From DATCKG01 sp036562385 (GTDB taxonomy: Bacteria; Bacillota; Sulfobacillia; Symbiobacteriales; Symbiobacteriaceae): DNA of 64,000 nt. Below the pieces are notes generated by a model. That model was not told the origin of the DNA and ran no database searches. It worked only from the letters and a program-made list of their open reading frames with translations. Within the stretch, counting starts at the first letter, position 1. The number at the start of each line of letters is the position of its first letter. The stretch covers positions 21,995 to 85,994 of the forward strand of contig DATCKG010000071.1 of assembly GCA_036562385.1 (NCBI GenBank), in the 5' to 3' direction. The translations under genes were made by a program, and so were the position numbers. This document shows positions 1 through 10,041 of this stretch, piece by piece.

Positions 1-632
1 TCCTCGGCAAAGAACCGCAGCAGGTCCACCGCATCCAGATCCACCTGGTTGCCGGGATTGGCGATGTAGCGAAAGCCCAGCCCGTGCTCCCCGGCCAGGA
101 CCATGAAGCCGTAGCCGAAAGCGCCGCTCTGGCTCACGAAGCTGATGGGGCCGGTAGGCAGATCCCGCTGTCCGAAGGGGATGGCAAACCCCAGGGGAAT
201 CCGGTCGGTGACGTTGACACTGCCGATGCAATTGGGCCCGATGATCCGCATGCCGGTCCGCTCCGCCAGGGCCTTCATCTCCTGCTGCAGCCGGACGCCC
301 TCCGGACGGCCCGTCTCGGCAAACCCGGCGGAAAAGACCATGGCAAAGGCCACTCCCGCCGCGGCGCAGTCCTCCAGAATCGGCATCACCCGGGAGGCGC
401 TCACCGCGATCAGGGCCACATCCACCGGCCCGGGAACCTCCCGGATCGAGGCGTAGGCCCGATGCCCCTGAACCTCCCGGTACTTGGGGTTGACGGGGTA
501 GATCGCCCCGGGATAACCGTGCAGGTTCAGGTTGGCGATGGGGCGGCCGCTGATGGAGGTCTCGTCCGGCGAGGCGCCGATGACGGCCACCGAACGGGGA
601 TGAAAGAGCCGCCTCAGGTCAGGCTGGGGCAT
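1..632 (-). CDS. acyl-CoA/acetyl-CoA synthetase (ADP-forming) family, N-terminal part
   Basis: The gene starts at an ATG behind GGAGGTA and runs off the left edge, so only about 210 residues are visible. They form a CoA-binding Rossmann domain (SVAVIGASPDE near residue 14, then YPVNPKYREVQG) followed by the start of a succinyl-CoA-ligase-like domain (SFVSQSGAFGYGF near 155). This is the arrangement of NDP-forming acetate/acyl-CoA ligases and the related CoA-binding proteins. It is the third gene of an operon with enoyl-CoA hydratase and acyl-CoA dehydrogenase and starts 12 bases after the latter. That suggests it activates, or recovers energy from, the acid handled by this pathway. Whether the missing part carries an ATP-grasp domain cannot be seen. 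Confidence 0.85.
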   Translation of the reverse strand, partial: MPQPDLRRLFHPRSVAVIGASPDETSISGRPIANLNLHGYPGAIYPVNPKYREVQGHRAYASIREVPGPVDVALIAVSASRVMPILEDCAAAGVAFAMVFSAGFAETGRPEGVRLQQEMKALAERTGMRIIGPNCIGSVNVTDRIPLGFAIPFGQRDLPTGPISFVSQSGAFGYGFMVLAGEHGLGFRYIANPGNQVDLDAVDLLRFFAE

Positions 633-644
633 GGCGGGTACCTC

Positions 645-1790
<1,146 letters not shown>

Positions 1791-1795
1791 GGCTG

Positions 1796-2575
1796 TTACC
1801 TCCCCTTGAACTGAGCCGGCCGCTTCTCCAGGAACGCGGTGGTGCCCTCGTACTTGTCCTCGGTGGTAAACAGCAGGGTCTGGGCCAGCTTTTCATAGGC
1901 CAGGCCGCTGGTGATGTCCGTGTTCATCCCCACGTTGATGGCCAGCTTGGCCAGCCCCACAGCCAGGGGGCCCTTGGACAGGATCTTGTCAGCCATGGCA
2001 CGGACTGCGGACATCAGTTCCGCCGCGGGAACCACCTGGTTGACCAGCCCGATGGCCAGCGCCTCCTGGGCGCTGATGATCTCGCCGGTGAGGATCAGCT
2101 CTTTCGCCTTTCCCAGGCCCACCAGGCGCGCCAGTCGCTGGGTCCCGCCGGCCGAGGGCAGAATCCCCAGGTTGACCTCCGGCTGGCCGAAGCGGGCATG
2201 GTCCGCGGCAATCCGGATATCCGCCGCAAGACAGACCTCACAGCCGCCGCCCAGCGCCACGCCGTTGATGGCAGCGATGACGGGTTTGGGGAGATTTTCC
2301 AGCTCCAGCAGTGTTTCTTGGCTTTCACTGCGGAAGTACTCCCACTGGTTCCGGTCCCGAAGGGACCGGATGTCCGCTCCGGACGCGAAGGCCTTGTCCC
2401 CGGCCCCGGTCAGGATCACGATGCGGACCGACGGGTCGTGCCTGGCCTGCCGGACCGCTGCCCGCAGTTCCGCCCAGGTCTCGGGATCCAGCGCGTTGCG
2501 CACCTCCGGCCGGTTGATGGTCACCATCAGCAAGGCGCCGTCCTGCTCCACCTTCAGGTTCCGGTACTGCGACAC
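1796..2575 (-). CDS. enoyl-CoA hydratase/isomerase (crotonase)
   Basis: Crotonase-fold protein of 259 residues. Both catalytic glutamates of true enoyl-CoA hydratases are present: Glu113 in GGGCEV and Glu133 in FGQPEV. The oxyanion-hole segment AFASGADIR is at 63-71 and SAGGTQRL near 141. It should hydrate the 2-enoyl-CoA made by the next gene. It is the first gene of the operon, about 50 bases downstream of a consensus sigma-54 promoter, so its expression probably depends on the activator encoded just upstream. Confidence 0.95.
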   Translation of the reverse strand: MSQYRNLKVEQDGALLMVTINRPEVRNALDPETWAELRAAVRQARHDPSVRIVILTGAGDKAFASGADIRSLRDRNQWEYFRSESQETLLELENLPKPVIAAINGVALGGGCEVCLAADIRIAADHARFGQPEVNLGILPSAGGTQRLARLVGLGKAKELILTGEIISAQEALAIGLVNQVVPAAELMSAVRAMADKILSKGPLAVGLAKLAINVGMNTDITSGLAYEKLAQTLLFTTEDKYEGTTAFLEKRPAQFKGR

Positions 2576-2635
2576 ATTCCACCCTCCTCGGGCCCGGATA
2601 CTGCAGACCCATGGGCCGTCGCCGGGAAGAGGGTT

Positions 2636-2650
2636 GCAAACGGCGTGCCA
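2636..2650 (-). promoter_or_regulatory. sigma-54 (-24/-12) promoter of the acyl-CoA operon
   Basis: Read on the minus strand the bases are TGGCACG-N4-TTGC followed by A, an exact match to the sigma-54 consensus with the GG and GC doublets at the required spacing. The start site should be near 2624, giving a leader of about 50 bases before the enoyl-CoA hydratase. Confidence 0.85.
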
Positions 2651-2654
2651 ATAT

Positions 2655-2699
2655 TTGCCTGACCCGGTGGCAACCCGGCCGGCGGCTCAGGAAAGCCGC
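2655..2699 (-). promoter_or_regulatory. candidate activator-binding inverted repeats upstream of the sigma-54 promoter
   Basis: Two inverted repeats lie just upstream of the -24 box: TTGCC-N9-GGCAA (2655-2673) and GCGGCT-N6-AGCCGC (2682-2699). They could be enhancer sites for the neighbouring regulator. The assignment rests only on symmetry and position. Confidence 0.4.
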
Positions 2700-2705
2700 A
2701 GCCAT

Positions 2706-2750
2706 ACAAAAACACCAGCGGAATGCCCGAGTCGCATCCCGCTGGTGTTC
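2706..2750 (-). terminator. intrinsic terminator of the sigma-54 regulator gene
   Basis: A 16-bp stem with one G.T pair (arms 2711-2726 and 2734-2749) and a 7-base loop. On the minus strand it is followed directly by TTTTT. It separates the regulator from the operon it probably controls. Confidence 0.85.
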
Positions 2751-2770
2751 ACATTTTGAACGCGCCGTGT

Positions 2771-4714
2771 TCAGTTTTTGGACAGGCACTGCTCGTACTC
2801 CCGCAGCCGCTTCCACAGGGTGGTCCGGCTGATTCCCAGCAATCGGGACAGGCGAGTCCGGTCGTGCCCCATCACCCGGTCGAGCTGGACCAGGATCTCC
2901 CGCTCCATCTCCGCCAGGGTTCCCACCCGAACCGTCAGGGAGTGCGGTTCCCGCCGGGGACCGCCCGCATCCAGTCCCCGCTGGGAACGGGCCTCCGCCA
3001 GCATCCGGGCCACCAGGTCCACCGGGTCTTCCGCCTCCTCCGCCAAGAGGGCGTACCGCTGCAGGAAGTTCTCCAGTTCCCGCACGTTGCCGGGCCACGG
3101 GTACGTCTCCAGCAGCCGGCAGGCCTCCGGCGGCATGGGCGGTCCGCCCAGCCGGTCCAGAATCGAGCGGACCAGTACCGGCAGGTCGCCTGCCCGCTCC
3201 CGCAAGGGGGGCAGGTGCAGGGTGAGTACGTTGAGCCGGTAGTACAGGTCCTCCCGGAACTGCCCCTCCCGGACCATCTGCCCGAGATCCCGGTTGGTGG
3301 CCGCAATCACCCGCACGTCCACGGGAATCAGGCGGGACCCCCCCACCCGCCGGATCCGGCGTTCCTGCAGCGCCCGCAGCAGGCTGGCCTGAAGGGTTGC
3401 GGGCATCTCCCCGATTTCATCCAGAAACAGCGTTCCGCCGTGGGCCAGTTCAAAGACGCCCTGGGCGCCGCCCCGCCGGGCGCCGGTGAAGGCTCCTTCT
3501 TCGTACCCGAACAGTTCACTCTCCAGCAGGTTCGCCGGAATGGCCGCGCAGTTAACCGCCACAAAGGGCCCCTCGGCCCGGGGGCTGGCGTTGTGAATCG
3601 CCTGGGCGAAGACCTCCTTGCCGGTGCCGCTTTCGCCGGTGATCAGCACCGTCAGGTCGCTCCGGGCGTACCGCCGGGCCCGGGCCACCACCTCCGTCAG
3701 CGCCGGGCTGCTGCCTTCCAGATCGGCAAAGGAGTACCGGGCCGTCAGACCGCGGTCCAAAAGGTCCCGGCGGTTCCGCGCCGCGGCCGGACGGCCCTGG
3801 AGGGCAGGCTGGATGGTGACCACCAGGCTCCGGTCCCGGGGGGCAAGGCCCACGGGCCTGCGGGATACCACATAGGCCCCGCCGCCGGAATAGACCACCT
3901 GGCCCACGGCCTCCTGGCCGTCCCCCACCAGGTCCGCCACAAAGGGGTAAGTGGAGCGGAGTTCCTCCGGCGTTCGTCCCACCAGGTCGGCTGCCCGACA
4001 GCCGAAAAGCCTTTCCGCGGCCGGATTGAAGACGTGGATCCTGCCCTGCCGGTCGAGGATGAGGATGCCGTTTCCCGACAGGGCCACCACCGCCTGGGCA
4101 GTCCGGGTCCGGGCTTCCTCCTGCACCTCCCGCTCCAGGATCTCCCGAGCCTGGACCAGCGCATCGTGAATCGCCTCCCGGCTGGAGTGGACCAGGATCC
4201 CCTTCATCCCCCGCTCCTTCACCAGGGGCAGGACGCACGCACCGGTGCCCACCACCACGTCAAAGCCGCGCCGGGCTGCCTCGCTGATCTTGGCCCGCAA
4301 GTCCGCCATATCCGCATATAAGAGCGGTTCAAATTCAATCCCCAGCATGCGGCCCAGGTGGGACAGGCTGTACTGGCGCTGCTTCAGGTCGTAGTCGACA
4401 AAGGCGATCCGCCGGCCCACCTGCGCCGCCCGGTAGAGGGCGTCCATCACATCGTAGGCGGTGATGTGGATCATGACCACCGGGACCCGGAGCACCCGCT
4501 TCAGCATCACCGCGGTGGGTCCCCGGCCCACCACCACCCGGACGCCTTCTGCCACCCAGCGCCGGGCGGCAGCCACCCCGCCGGCCAGCACCGCCTGCTC
4601 CACCCGCACCGGCAGTGAGAGTTCCCGGGCCACACTCTCCACCGTATCGGTAAACTCCGGATACGGTGAGATCACACCGATCGCGTGTTCCATCCGCATC
4701 CTCCGGCAGTTCAT
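2771..4714 (-). CDS. sigma-54-dependent activator, PrpR_N-PAS-AAA+-HTH
   Basis: Bacterial enhancer-binding protein of 647 residues. Residues 1-190 match the PrpR N-terminal sensor fold ([14 protein letters not shown] near 61-73, [11 protein letters not shown] near 176). Residues about 205-310 are a PAS domain. The AAA+ module has Walker A GESGTGKE (360-367), the sigma-54 contact loop GAFTGA (407-412) and a Walker B with LFLDEIGE. A Fis-type HTH closes the protein ([16 protein letters not shown]). PrpR-type sensors usually bind small acids or CoA-pathway metabolites. It sits immediately upstream of, and co-directional with, the sigma-54-preceded operon, so it is the obvious activator. The start is probably this ATG or the ATG two or seven codons in. 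Confidence 0.93.
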   Translation of the reverse strand: MNCRRMRMEHAIGVISPYPEFTDTVESVARELSLPVRVEQAVLAGGVAAARRWVAEGVRVVVGRGPTAVMLKRVLRVPVVMIHITAYDVMDALYRAAQVGRRIAFVDYDLKQRQYSLSHLGRMLGIEFEPLLYADMADLRAKISEAARRGFDVVVGTGACVLPLVKERGMKGILVHSSREAIHDALVQAREILEREVQEEARTRTAQAVVALSGNGILILDRQGRIHVFNPAAERLFGCRAADLVGRTPEELRSTYPFVADLVGDGQEAVGQVVYSGGGAYVVSRRPVGLAPRDRSLVVTIQPALQGRPAAARNRRDLLDRGLTARYSFADLEGSSPALTEVVARARRYARSDLTVLITGESGTGKEVFAQAIHNASPRAEGPFVAVNCAAIPANLLESELFGYEEGAFTGARRGGAQGVFELAHGGTLFLDEIGEMPATLQASLLRALQERRIRRVGGSRLIPVDVRVIAATNRDLGQMVREGQFREDLYYRLNVLTLHLPPLRERAGDLPVLVRSILDRLGGPPMPPEACRLLETYPWPGNVRELENFLQRYALLAEEAEDPVDLVARMLAEARSQRGLDAGGPRREPHSLTVRVGTLAEMEREILVQLDRVMGHDRTRLSRLLGISRTTLWKRLREYEQCLSKN

Positions 4715-4787
4715 ATGTTTCCGTCAATTGAGACGTTATTCCACTTGTACGTGCATTTCCCTGCCAGGGTGGCGGATAAGACTAAAT

Positions 4788-4811
4788 CGGGGCTTCCCAC
4801 CGGAAGCCCCG
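4788..4811 (-). terminator. terminator downstream of speD
   Basis: Perfect 10-bp stem (4788-4797 with 4802-4811) around a CACC loop. On the minus strand it lies 24 bases after the speD stop and is followed by ATTTAGTCTT. Confidence 0.75.
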
Positions 4812-4835
4812 TCACTCACCTTGCCTTTCCGATTG

Positions 4836-5234
4836 TCAGTTGGCAGCGGCTGCCAGCCGGAGCTTGGGCAGATCGACAATCTCCCCGGCACCGCGCTGCA
4901 GCGCCCGATAGCCGGCCACCCGACCGCCCAGAACCGACTTCAGATAGTCACAGGCGATCTCCGGGTCGACCGTGGTCCCGCACGTGTAGCAATCCACAGC
5001 CGCGAATCCCTCTTCAGGATAGGTGTGGATCGACAGGTGCGACTCCGAGAGGACAAGAATACCCGTTACGCCCTGGGGGTGAAATCGTACGAAATGCTCC
5101 CCCACGATGGTGGCTCCACATCGGTGAGCCGCTTCCACCATGGCTTCTCTGAGAAAATCAGCGTCATTGAGCTTTTCGAAGGGAACCTCGCGGAGATCCA
5201 TGGCGATGTGCCTGCCATACGTAGAGTAAGCCAT
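4836..5234 (-). CDS. speD: S-adenosylmethionine decarboxylase proenzyme
   Basis: A 132-residue protein of the short prokaryotic class. It makes decarboxylated SAM, the aminopropyl donor for spermidine. The proenzyme self-cleaves at LSE/SHLSIHTYPE between Glu64 and Ser65, where Ser65 becomes the pyruvoyl group. The catalytic His70 and Cys85 (CYTCGT) are present. The chosen ATG (MAYSTYGRH) follows a GGGGGGAG ribosome site; an in-frame start further upstream lacks one. It is monocistronic, with its own sigma-A promoter, a leader of nearly 200 bases and a terminator. No spermidine synthase gene is adjacent. Confidence 0.96.
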   Translation of the reverse strand: MAYSTYGRHIAMDLREVPFEKLNDADFLREAMVEAAHRCGATIVGEHFVRFHPQGVTGILVLSESHLSIHTYPEEGFAAVDCYTCGTTVDPEIACDYLKSVLGGRVAGYRALQRGAGEIVDLPKLRLAAAAN

Positions 5235-5428
5235 GACGTACTCCCCCCTGGTAAAGAATTCTAGCCCTCTCAAGCTAGACGGGACCATCGTCACGCCAAC
5301 GGGGGATAAGTCGGGGCACTCTCACCGAAGCCCCCAACCCTTTAAGGCGTACTAGGTTCCTGTTTTTGAAAAAGTGTTGAGCCGTCTCTACCTCCGCAAC
5401 ATGGGTGACCGGAAAGTTGGCTCGCAAT
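5235..5428 (-). promoter_or_regulatory. long structured 5' leader of speD, class unknown
   Basis: About 195 untranslated bases lie between the predicted start site and the speD ATG. Visible structure on the minus strand: a TCTAGC/GCTAGA hairpin (5260-5279) just before the ribosome site, and a GGGGC/GCCCC hairpin (5313-5334) whose G-run could instead pair with a downstream C-run near 5302-5306, giving alternative folds. The two hairpin loops share the string TGAGAG. It does not match SAM-I, SAM-II or other riboswitch consensus sequences known to me. Confidence 0.4.
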
Positions 5429-5435
5429 CCCTTGC

Positions 5436-5464
5436 ATTCTAGCAGGCGCCGCTCGCCCTGTCAA
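5436..5464 (-). promoter_or_regulatory. sigma-A promoter of speD
   Basis: On the minus strand, TTGACA-N17-TAGAAT, with a perfect -35 and a five-of-six -10 box. It sets the start of the long speD leader near 5428. Confidence 0.85.
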
Positions 5465-5614
5465 CTTTCCATTGCATCACCCGTTCGCCACTGAGAGGGC
5501 CGAACAGCTACCTGCATGTGAGCAACCTCCCCCAGAATACCGAATTACCCTGTGAAGTTCAAGAGGGTAGATGAAGAAAGTGATGGGACTTGGGCCGTCC
5601 GGGTATGAGCCGCT

Positions 5615-5643
5615 CCTTCCCGACTGAAACTACGTCGGGAGGG
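5615..5643 (+). promoter_or_regulatory. hairpin that can mask the ribosome site of the DUF1540 gene
   Basis: The 10-base arms CCTTCCCGAC (5615-5624) and GTCGGGAGGG (5634-5643) pair around a 9-base loop. The 3' arm includes the first part of the GGGAGGGGGTG ribosome site before the ATG at 5653, so the fold could limit translation. Confidence 0.5.
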
Positions 5644-5652
5644 GGTGAAGAG

Positions 5653-5883
5653 ATGGCACACCAGGAAATCTACTGCACCGTCAACAGCTGCTACTACTAC
5701 GGCAGCGGCGATGTCTGCACAGCGCAGAAGATCCTGATCCGCCACAACCCGGCCACGCTGGGCACTGACATGGAGGTCGGCGCCCTGGGCGACGAGGCGC
5801 ACGATTCCGCCCAGACGCTCTGTGAGACCTTCATTCCCAAGGATCGGGGGCCAAAGCCTGGGATCGCCCGCATCAACCGGTAA
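5653..5883 (+). CDS. DUF1540 domain protein, 76 residues
   Basis: Small four-cysteine protein (Cys8, Cys13, Cys22, Cys57) beginning MAHQEIYCTVNSC, which matches the DUF1540 family common in Firmicutes. The cysteine spacing suggests metal binding, but the function is unknown. The start at 5653 follows GGGAGGGGGTG; the reading frame is open further upstream but without a ribosome site. It is a single gene, preceded by a hairpin that overlaps the ribosome site and followed by a terminator. It is the only plus-strand gene before the ArsR gene at 15.3 kb. Confidence 0.9.
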   Translation: MAHQEIYCTVNSCYYYGSGDVCTAQKILIRHNPATLGTDMEVGALGDEAHDSAQTLCETFIPKDRGPKPGIARINR

Positions 5884-5903
5884 GCCAGGGGTATGGCTGC
5901 AAG

Positions 5904-5927
5904 GGGAGCACCACCGAAGGTGCTCCC
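5904..5927 (+). terminator. terminator of the DUF1540 gene
   Basis: The stem GGGAGCACC/GGTGCTCCC has nine perfect pairs and an ACCGAA loop, 20 bases after the stop codon. Its tail (TTCACG) is only weakly T-rich. The stem core is the same as that of the terminator at 6103-6130. Confidence 0.6.
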
Positions 5928-6102
5928 TTCACGCTACAGTACCCCAGGGGCAGGCAGCCCGTCGCACACCGCGGCCCGGAGACTGGCCCGCGAGGCCGCT
6001 GCTCCCGTGAAAAGCGGATTATCATTTCATAATAATAGCATCAAAATATATGCATGTGAACAAGCGCTCCAACCACGCAGGTTCGTTGCCACAACGGCAC
6101 AA

Positions 6103-6130
6103 GAGGGAGCACCACCATGGGTGCTCCCTC
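6103..6130 (-). terminator. terminator of the htrA operon
   Basis: The 11-bp stem GAGGGAGCACC/GGTGCTCCCTC with a 6-base loop begins 21 bases after the small Cys ORF. On the minus strand it continues TTGTGCCG. Bases 5930-6102, between this and the facing terminator, hold no recognisable gene. Confidence 0.7.
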
Positions 6131-6151
6131 TGCTTGATCGCCACGGGCGGC

Positions 6152-6319
6152 CTACTCCTCCGACGTCCGGTCCGCTCCCAACTGGGAGTCGTCCGGGTTG
6201 TCCTGAGCCACCAGCGACTCCCCACCGCTACGGGTGCGGGGCGACCGGACACGTTTCCCGGAGCACCCACACGGCTCATCGGTGCGGGACCCCGTGTGGT
6301 GCTTCCTCGGCTCGGCCAT
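6152..6319 (-). CDS. small basic/acidic protein, 55 residues, downstream of htrA
   Basis: A short ORF (MAEPRKHHTGSRTDEPCGC at the start, DRTSEE at the end) begins with ATG seven bases after AAGGAGGGA, an excellent ribosome site. It lies 35 bases downstream of the htrA stop and directly before the operon terminator. It carries one Cys-Gly-Cys pair, a basic first half and an acidic tail. I do not recognise a family. The strong ribosome site and its position inside the transcript support it being real; its short length argues for caution. Confidence 0.55.
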   Translation of the reverse strand: MAEPRKHHTGSRTDEPCGCSGKRVRSPRTRSGGESLVAQDNPDDSQLGADRTSEE

Positions 6320-6354
6320 CAGGCATCCCTCCTTTCAGAAGGAAGGGTGCCCAG

Positions 6355-7704
6355 TTAGTCGATCAGGTCATCCGGCCGTGCCTCCAAGGTGGCCGTCAGC
6401 ATCAGGGTCTGGTTGCCCCGGACCACCTTGAGGGTGATGGTGTCACCCACTGCCTTCCGCTGTACGTACTCCACCACGTCATCGGCGCTTCGGACGGGCT
6501 GGTCATCCACCTGCACGATAATGTCGGCGGCGATCAGTTGGCCCCGCCGGTTGAACCCGGCTGCCCGCAGGCCGGCCTTGGCCGCCGGGCTGCCCTCGTA
6601 CACGTCCAGTATGATGGCGCCTTCCTGCACCGAAACGCCGAGCTGCTGCGCCAGCGCCGGCGTCATGTCGCCCATGCTGACGCCCAGCCACGGATGCTGG
6701 ACCCGCTCGCCGCTCATCAGCGCCGGCAGGGCCGCCTTCGCGGCGTTGATCGGTATGGCAAACCCGATGCCCACGTTGGCCTCGATGCCGGTGGAGCCGG
6801 TCTCAATCAAGGTGTTGATGCCGATCACCTCGCCCCGGGCATTCAGCAGCGGCCCGCCGGAGTTGCCGGGGTTGATGGCCGCGTCGGTCTGAATCGCCCC
6901 GGGGATGGAGAAAGGATTGTTGGCCTCCCGCACCTGCCGGCCCACCGCCGAGATGATGCCGGCGGTCACGGTGAACTCCTGGCCGAAGGGCGATCCGATG
7001 GCGATGGCCAGTTCCCCGACCTGCACCTGGTCCGAGTCGCCCAGGGTCGCCGGCACCAGGGTCCGGTTGCCCGGATCCACCTTCACCACCGCCAGGTCCT
7101 GGTACGGATCGGTGCCCACCACCTCGCCGGCCAGGATGGTGCCGTCCACGAACTTCACCTGTATGGTCTGGGCATTATCCACCACATGGTAGTTGGTCAG
7201 AATGTAGCCCCGTTCATCCACCACAAACCCGGATCCCTGGCTGGTCCCCCGGAACCAGCCGGAACCGGTGGTGACGTTCAGAATCACGACGGAAGGTACC
7301 ACCTTTTTATAAACCGCGGGAATGACGTTGTTGATACCCAGGCCGTCCACGACGGGATGGCCGGTACCCGGATACTCGTCGGTCACACCGATGGGCCGCG
7401 CCTCTTGCTGGCGGAAAGTCAGCGCCCAGGTGGTAGCGCTGCCCACCGCCGCCCCGAACGCCACCAGGGCCACGGCCGCGGCAATCCGCCTCCAGCCGCC
7501 GCCCCGCCGGCGCCCGGTGGAATGGGCCGTGACAGCCGTACCTTCCGCCGTACGTTCCGCCAGGGGCTCACCGTCGACGACGATTTCGGGCAACGCCATC
7601 AGCGGGTCTTCCGCATCGGCTGAGCGGTCGATCTGCCTTTCGTCCTGCATCGGATCAGAAGCCTGGCCGCCGGGCTGCTCCCACTTCTTGTCATCGTTCA
7701 GCAT
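6355..7704 (-). CDS. htrA: HtrA/DegP-like membrane-anchored serine protease
   Basis: A 449-residue trypsin-like protease for damaged envelope proteins. A cytoplasmic N-terminus of about 70 residues is followed by one membrane helix (residues 74-96). The protease domain carries the triad His173 (TNYHVV), Asp203 (DLAVVK) and Ser282 (NPGNSGGP). One PDZ domain spans about 345-440 (GVSVQEGAIILDVYEGSPA). The layout is that of Bacillus HtrA/HtrB/YycK proteins. It lies 87 bases downstream of a histidine kinase gene and is probably the output of that two-component system, as in CssRS-HtrA. That regulatory link is inferred from position. Confidence 0.95.
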   Translation of the reverse strand: MLNDDKKWEQPGGQASDPMQDERQIDRSADAEDPLMALPEIVVDGEPLAERTAEGTAVTAHSTGRRRGGGWRRIAAAVALVAFGAAVGSATTWALTFRQQEARPIGVTDEYPGTGHPVVDGLGINNVIPAVYKKVVPSVVILNVTTGSGWFRGTSQGSGFVVDERGYILTNYHVVDNAQTIQVKFVDGTILAGEVVGTDPYQDLAVVKVDPGNRTLVPATLGDSDQVQVGELAIAIGSPFGQEFTVTAGIISAVGRQVREANNPFSIPGAIQTDAAINPGNSGGPLLNARGEVIGINTLIETGSTGIEANVGIGFAIPINAAKAALPALMSGERVQHPWLGVSMGDMTPALAQQLGVSVQEGAIILDVYEGSPAAKAGLRAAGFNRRGQLIAADIIVQVDDQPVRSADDVVEYVQRKAVGDTITLKVVRGNQTLMLTATLEARPDDLID

Positions 7705-7791
7705 TGCAGTTCTCCCCCCTTCTTCTTCATTTCTGTGAAACGATCATGCCAGGGGAGGCTGAAATGAATCTGAATACAGCCTGAGCGTCAC

Positions 7792-9183
7792 CTAAGGATT
7801 TGGCAGCGCTTCAAGACGCTTCCCCTTGACCACAGGCAGCCACACACTGAAGGTGCTGCCCTTACCCAGTTCGCTCTCCACCGAAATCCGGCCGCCGTGA
7901 ACGCCCACCACCCACTTGGCAATGGCCAGCCCGAGCCCGGCGCCGCCCCTGCTCCGGGCCCGGTCGGCCCGGAAAAACCGGTCAAAGATGTGGGGCAGAT
8001 CCTCCGGCGCGATGCCCTGGCCGGTATCCACCACCTGGATGACCACCCCATCTCCCTGGCGGCCGGCCCGAACGGTGACACTGCCCTCGGCCGTATACTT
8101 GAAGGCGTTATCAATCAAGATCATCAGGGCCCGGCAGAGCCACTCCTCATGGCCCATCACCACCACGTGGTCCAGGGCTTCCGGGATCTCCATCCGGAAC
8201 TCCACCTGGTGCGGCATCGCCTGCGCCCTCCGGCAGGCATCCCGCACCAGGGGCCCCAGGGCAATCGGCTCCAGCTCCACCGTCTGGCTGGCGTCGGCCC
8301 GGGCCATGGTCAGCAGCTCCTCTACCAGTCGGGACATCCGCTCCGCTTCGGAAGCCATGTCGGCCAGGGCCTCCGGGTCGAGCGTTCCCGCCCGCCGGAG
8401 GTAATCGATATTGCCGCGGATGATGGTGAGCGGCGTCCGCAGTTCGTGGGAGGCATCGGCCACAAAGCGCTTCTGGGCGTCCACGGAGGCTGCCAGCCGC
8501 GCGTAAAGCCCCTCCAGTTGATCCAGCATGTCGTTGAAGGTGCGGACCAGCACACCGATCTCATCCTCCGGTCCCTGGTACGGGACCCGCAGGCTGAGAT
8601 CAGCGGACTCACCGATGGCCCGGGCCGCTTTGGCCACTTTCTCGATCGGGCCGATGGCTTTCCAGGCCACCAGCCAGACCGCCACGGCTCCCAGCGCCAC
8701 GAACAGGATCGCCCCCACCACGATGGGCTGCATCATCAAGGACTTGGCGGTACTCAGCAGCCGCAAGGTATAGGCGGCCTGGACGTACAAGTATGTGGGC
8801 CCGAAGCGCACCGGCAGCGTGTACAGGCGGTACGGCTCCCCCTCGGCGTCGAACTCAGTGGTGAAAACGGCACGGCCGTGGCGGGCGGCCTCCGGCAACG
8901 GAAAAAGCCCCTCGAAGTTGCTGGATTGTGCCACCGGGGTGTTATCCACCCGGACGAGGATGAAGGTGGAGCGGTCCCCCAGTCCGTCCAGGCGGGGCAG
9001 CGCGCCGAAGGTCTGGTAGTAGCGAGCCACCCGGCCGGCCACTTCCTGCAGGGTGCGATCCACCGACTGCTCGAAAGCCCACTGCAGAACCCCGTACAGC
9101 AGGGATGAAAACAGAACCAGGGCCGCCGCCAGGAGGGCTGAATACAGCAGCGTCAGCCGCAGGCGGAAGGACACGGCATTCAC
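7792..9183 (-). CDS. sensor histidine kinase
   Basis: A 463-residue class I kinase. Membrane helices are near residues 8-32 and 153-174, flanking an extracytoplasmic sensor of about 120 residues. HAMP runs about 175-228. The phospho-acceptor His246 is in SHELRTPLT, and the HATPase domain shows the N box ([11 protein letters not shown]), [10 protein letters not shown] and GAGLGLAI. The GTG start overlaps the response-regulator stop in a GTGA, so the pair is translationally coupled. With the protease gene downstream, envelope stress is the likely signal, by analogy with CssS. Confidence 0.95.
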   Translation of the reverse strand: MNAVSFRLRLTLLYSALLAAALVLFSSLLYGVLQWAFEQSVDRTLQEVAGRVARYYQTFGALPRLDGLGDRSTFILVRVDNTPVAQSSNFEGLFPLPEAARHGRAVFTTEFDAEGEPYRLYTLPVRFGPTYLYVQAAYTLRLLSTAKSLMMQPIVVGAILFVALGAVAVWLVAWKAIGPIEKVAKAARAIGESADLSLRVPYQGPEDEIGVLVRTFNDMLDQLEGLYARLAASVDAQKRFVADASHELRTPLTIIRGNIDYLRRAGTLDPEALADMASEAERMSRLVEELLTMARADASQTVELEPIALGPLVRDACRRAQAMPHQVEFRMEIPEALDHVVVMGHEEWLCRALMILIDNAFKYTAEGSVTVRAGRQGDGVVIQVVDTGQGIAPEDLPHIFDRFFRADRARSRGGAGLGLAIAKWVVGVHGGRISVESELGKGSTFSVWLPVVKGKRLEALPNP

Positions 9184-9872
9184 TCCCTCAGCACGTACCC
9201 GACACCCCGGACAGTCTGAATCAGACGGGGTTCCCCGCCCGCCTCCAGCTTCTGCCGCAGGTTCTTGATGAAGACTTCCAGCACGTTGCTTTCACCGGTG
9301 AAATCATAACCCCAGACCTTTTCCATCAGGGTGTCGCGGGTCAGCACCTGGCGCGGATGCTGCAGAAAGAGCAGCAGCAATTCGTACTCCTTGGGGGTCA
9401 GTTTGAAGGTCCGGTTGCCCCGCCTGGCTTCCCAGGTCCGGGTGTCCAGGGACAGATCCGCATACCGAAGCACTGCGGGGCGGCCGCTTTCTTCCAGATC
9501 AGAAGGCTCGGCGCGCCGGAGCAGGGCCCGAACCCGTGCCAGCAGCTCTTCCAGCGCAAAGGGCTTGACCAGGTAATCGTCGGCTCCGGCATCCAGACCG
9601 CTTACCCGGTCCGACACCGCGTCCCGGGCGGTGAGCATGAGGATCGGAAACCGCTCCCCCGCGGCCCGGACCCGGCGGCAGACTTCCATGCCGTCCACCC
9701 CGGGCATCATGATGTCCAGGATCATCAAGTCCGGCGCCTGCTGGGCCACCTGCCGGATCGCTTCCGTCCCACTGTTGGCCACGGTGACCTCATAGCCTTC
9801 CAGGACCAGGCTGCGGCGCAGGAACGAGGTGATCTTGACGTCGTCATCCACCACCAGGATCCGATGAGGCAA
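9180..9872 (-). CDS. OmpR-family response regulator
   Basis: A 230-residue regulator with a receiver domain (acidic pair at Asp10/Asp11, phospho-acceptor Asp53 in LDIMMPG, Lys in LVKPF) and an OmpR winged helix ([19 protein letters not shown], then [10 protein letters not shown]). I place the start at the TTG giving [11 protein letters not shown], because it follows AAGGGGGGA at good spacing. The frame is open further upstream but that stretch looks non-coding. It is the first gene of the regulator-kinase-htrA transcript. Confidence 0.94.
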   Translation of the reverse strand: MPHRILVVDDDVKITSFLRRSLVLEGYEVTVANSGTEAIRQVAQQAPDLMILDIMMPGVDGMEVCRRVRAAGERFPILMLTARDAVSDRVSGLDAGADDYLVKPFALEELLARVRALLRRAEPSDLEESGRPAVLRYADLSLDTRTWEARRGNRTFKLTPKEYELLLLFLQHPRQVLTRDTLMEKVWGYDFTGESNVLEVFIKNLRQKLEAGGEPRLIQTVRGVGYVLRE

Positions 9873-9910
9873 CCGCTGTCCCCCCTTGCGATGGGACTGG
9901 TTCTGTACTG

Positions 9911-9940
9911 AGTATAAACGCTGAAACGTTCGGCGTGCAA
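9911..9940 (-). promoter_or_regulatory. probable promoter of the two-component/htrA operon
   Basis: A good -10 box TATACT (9911-9916) sits 18 bases from a weak -35 TTGCAC (9935-9940). It gives a short leader of about 30 bases. The poor -35 would fit a promoter that needs activation by the response regulator. Confidence 0.5.
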
Positions 9941-10041
9941 AGCAGTGCCCACGCTGGTGCTCGCCGGAACAGGGGTACACCGGCGCAGACGGCATTTTAA
10001 CCCAAAGGTCTTCCCAACACACAGGAACGGGAGCAAGAATC

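Noticed and set aside
5235..5428. SAM-I or SAM-II riboswitch before speD
   Set aside because: The characteristic core sequences of these classes are not present; only generic hairpins are seen.
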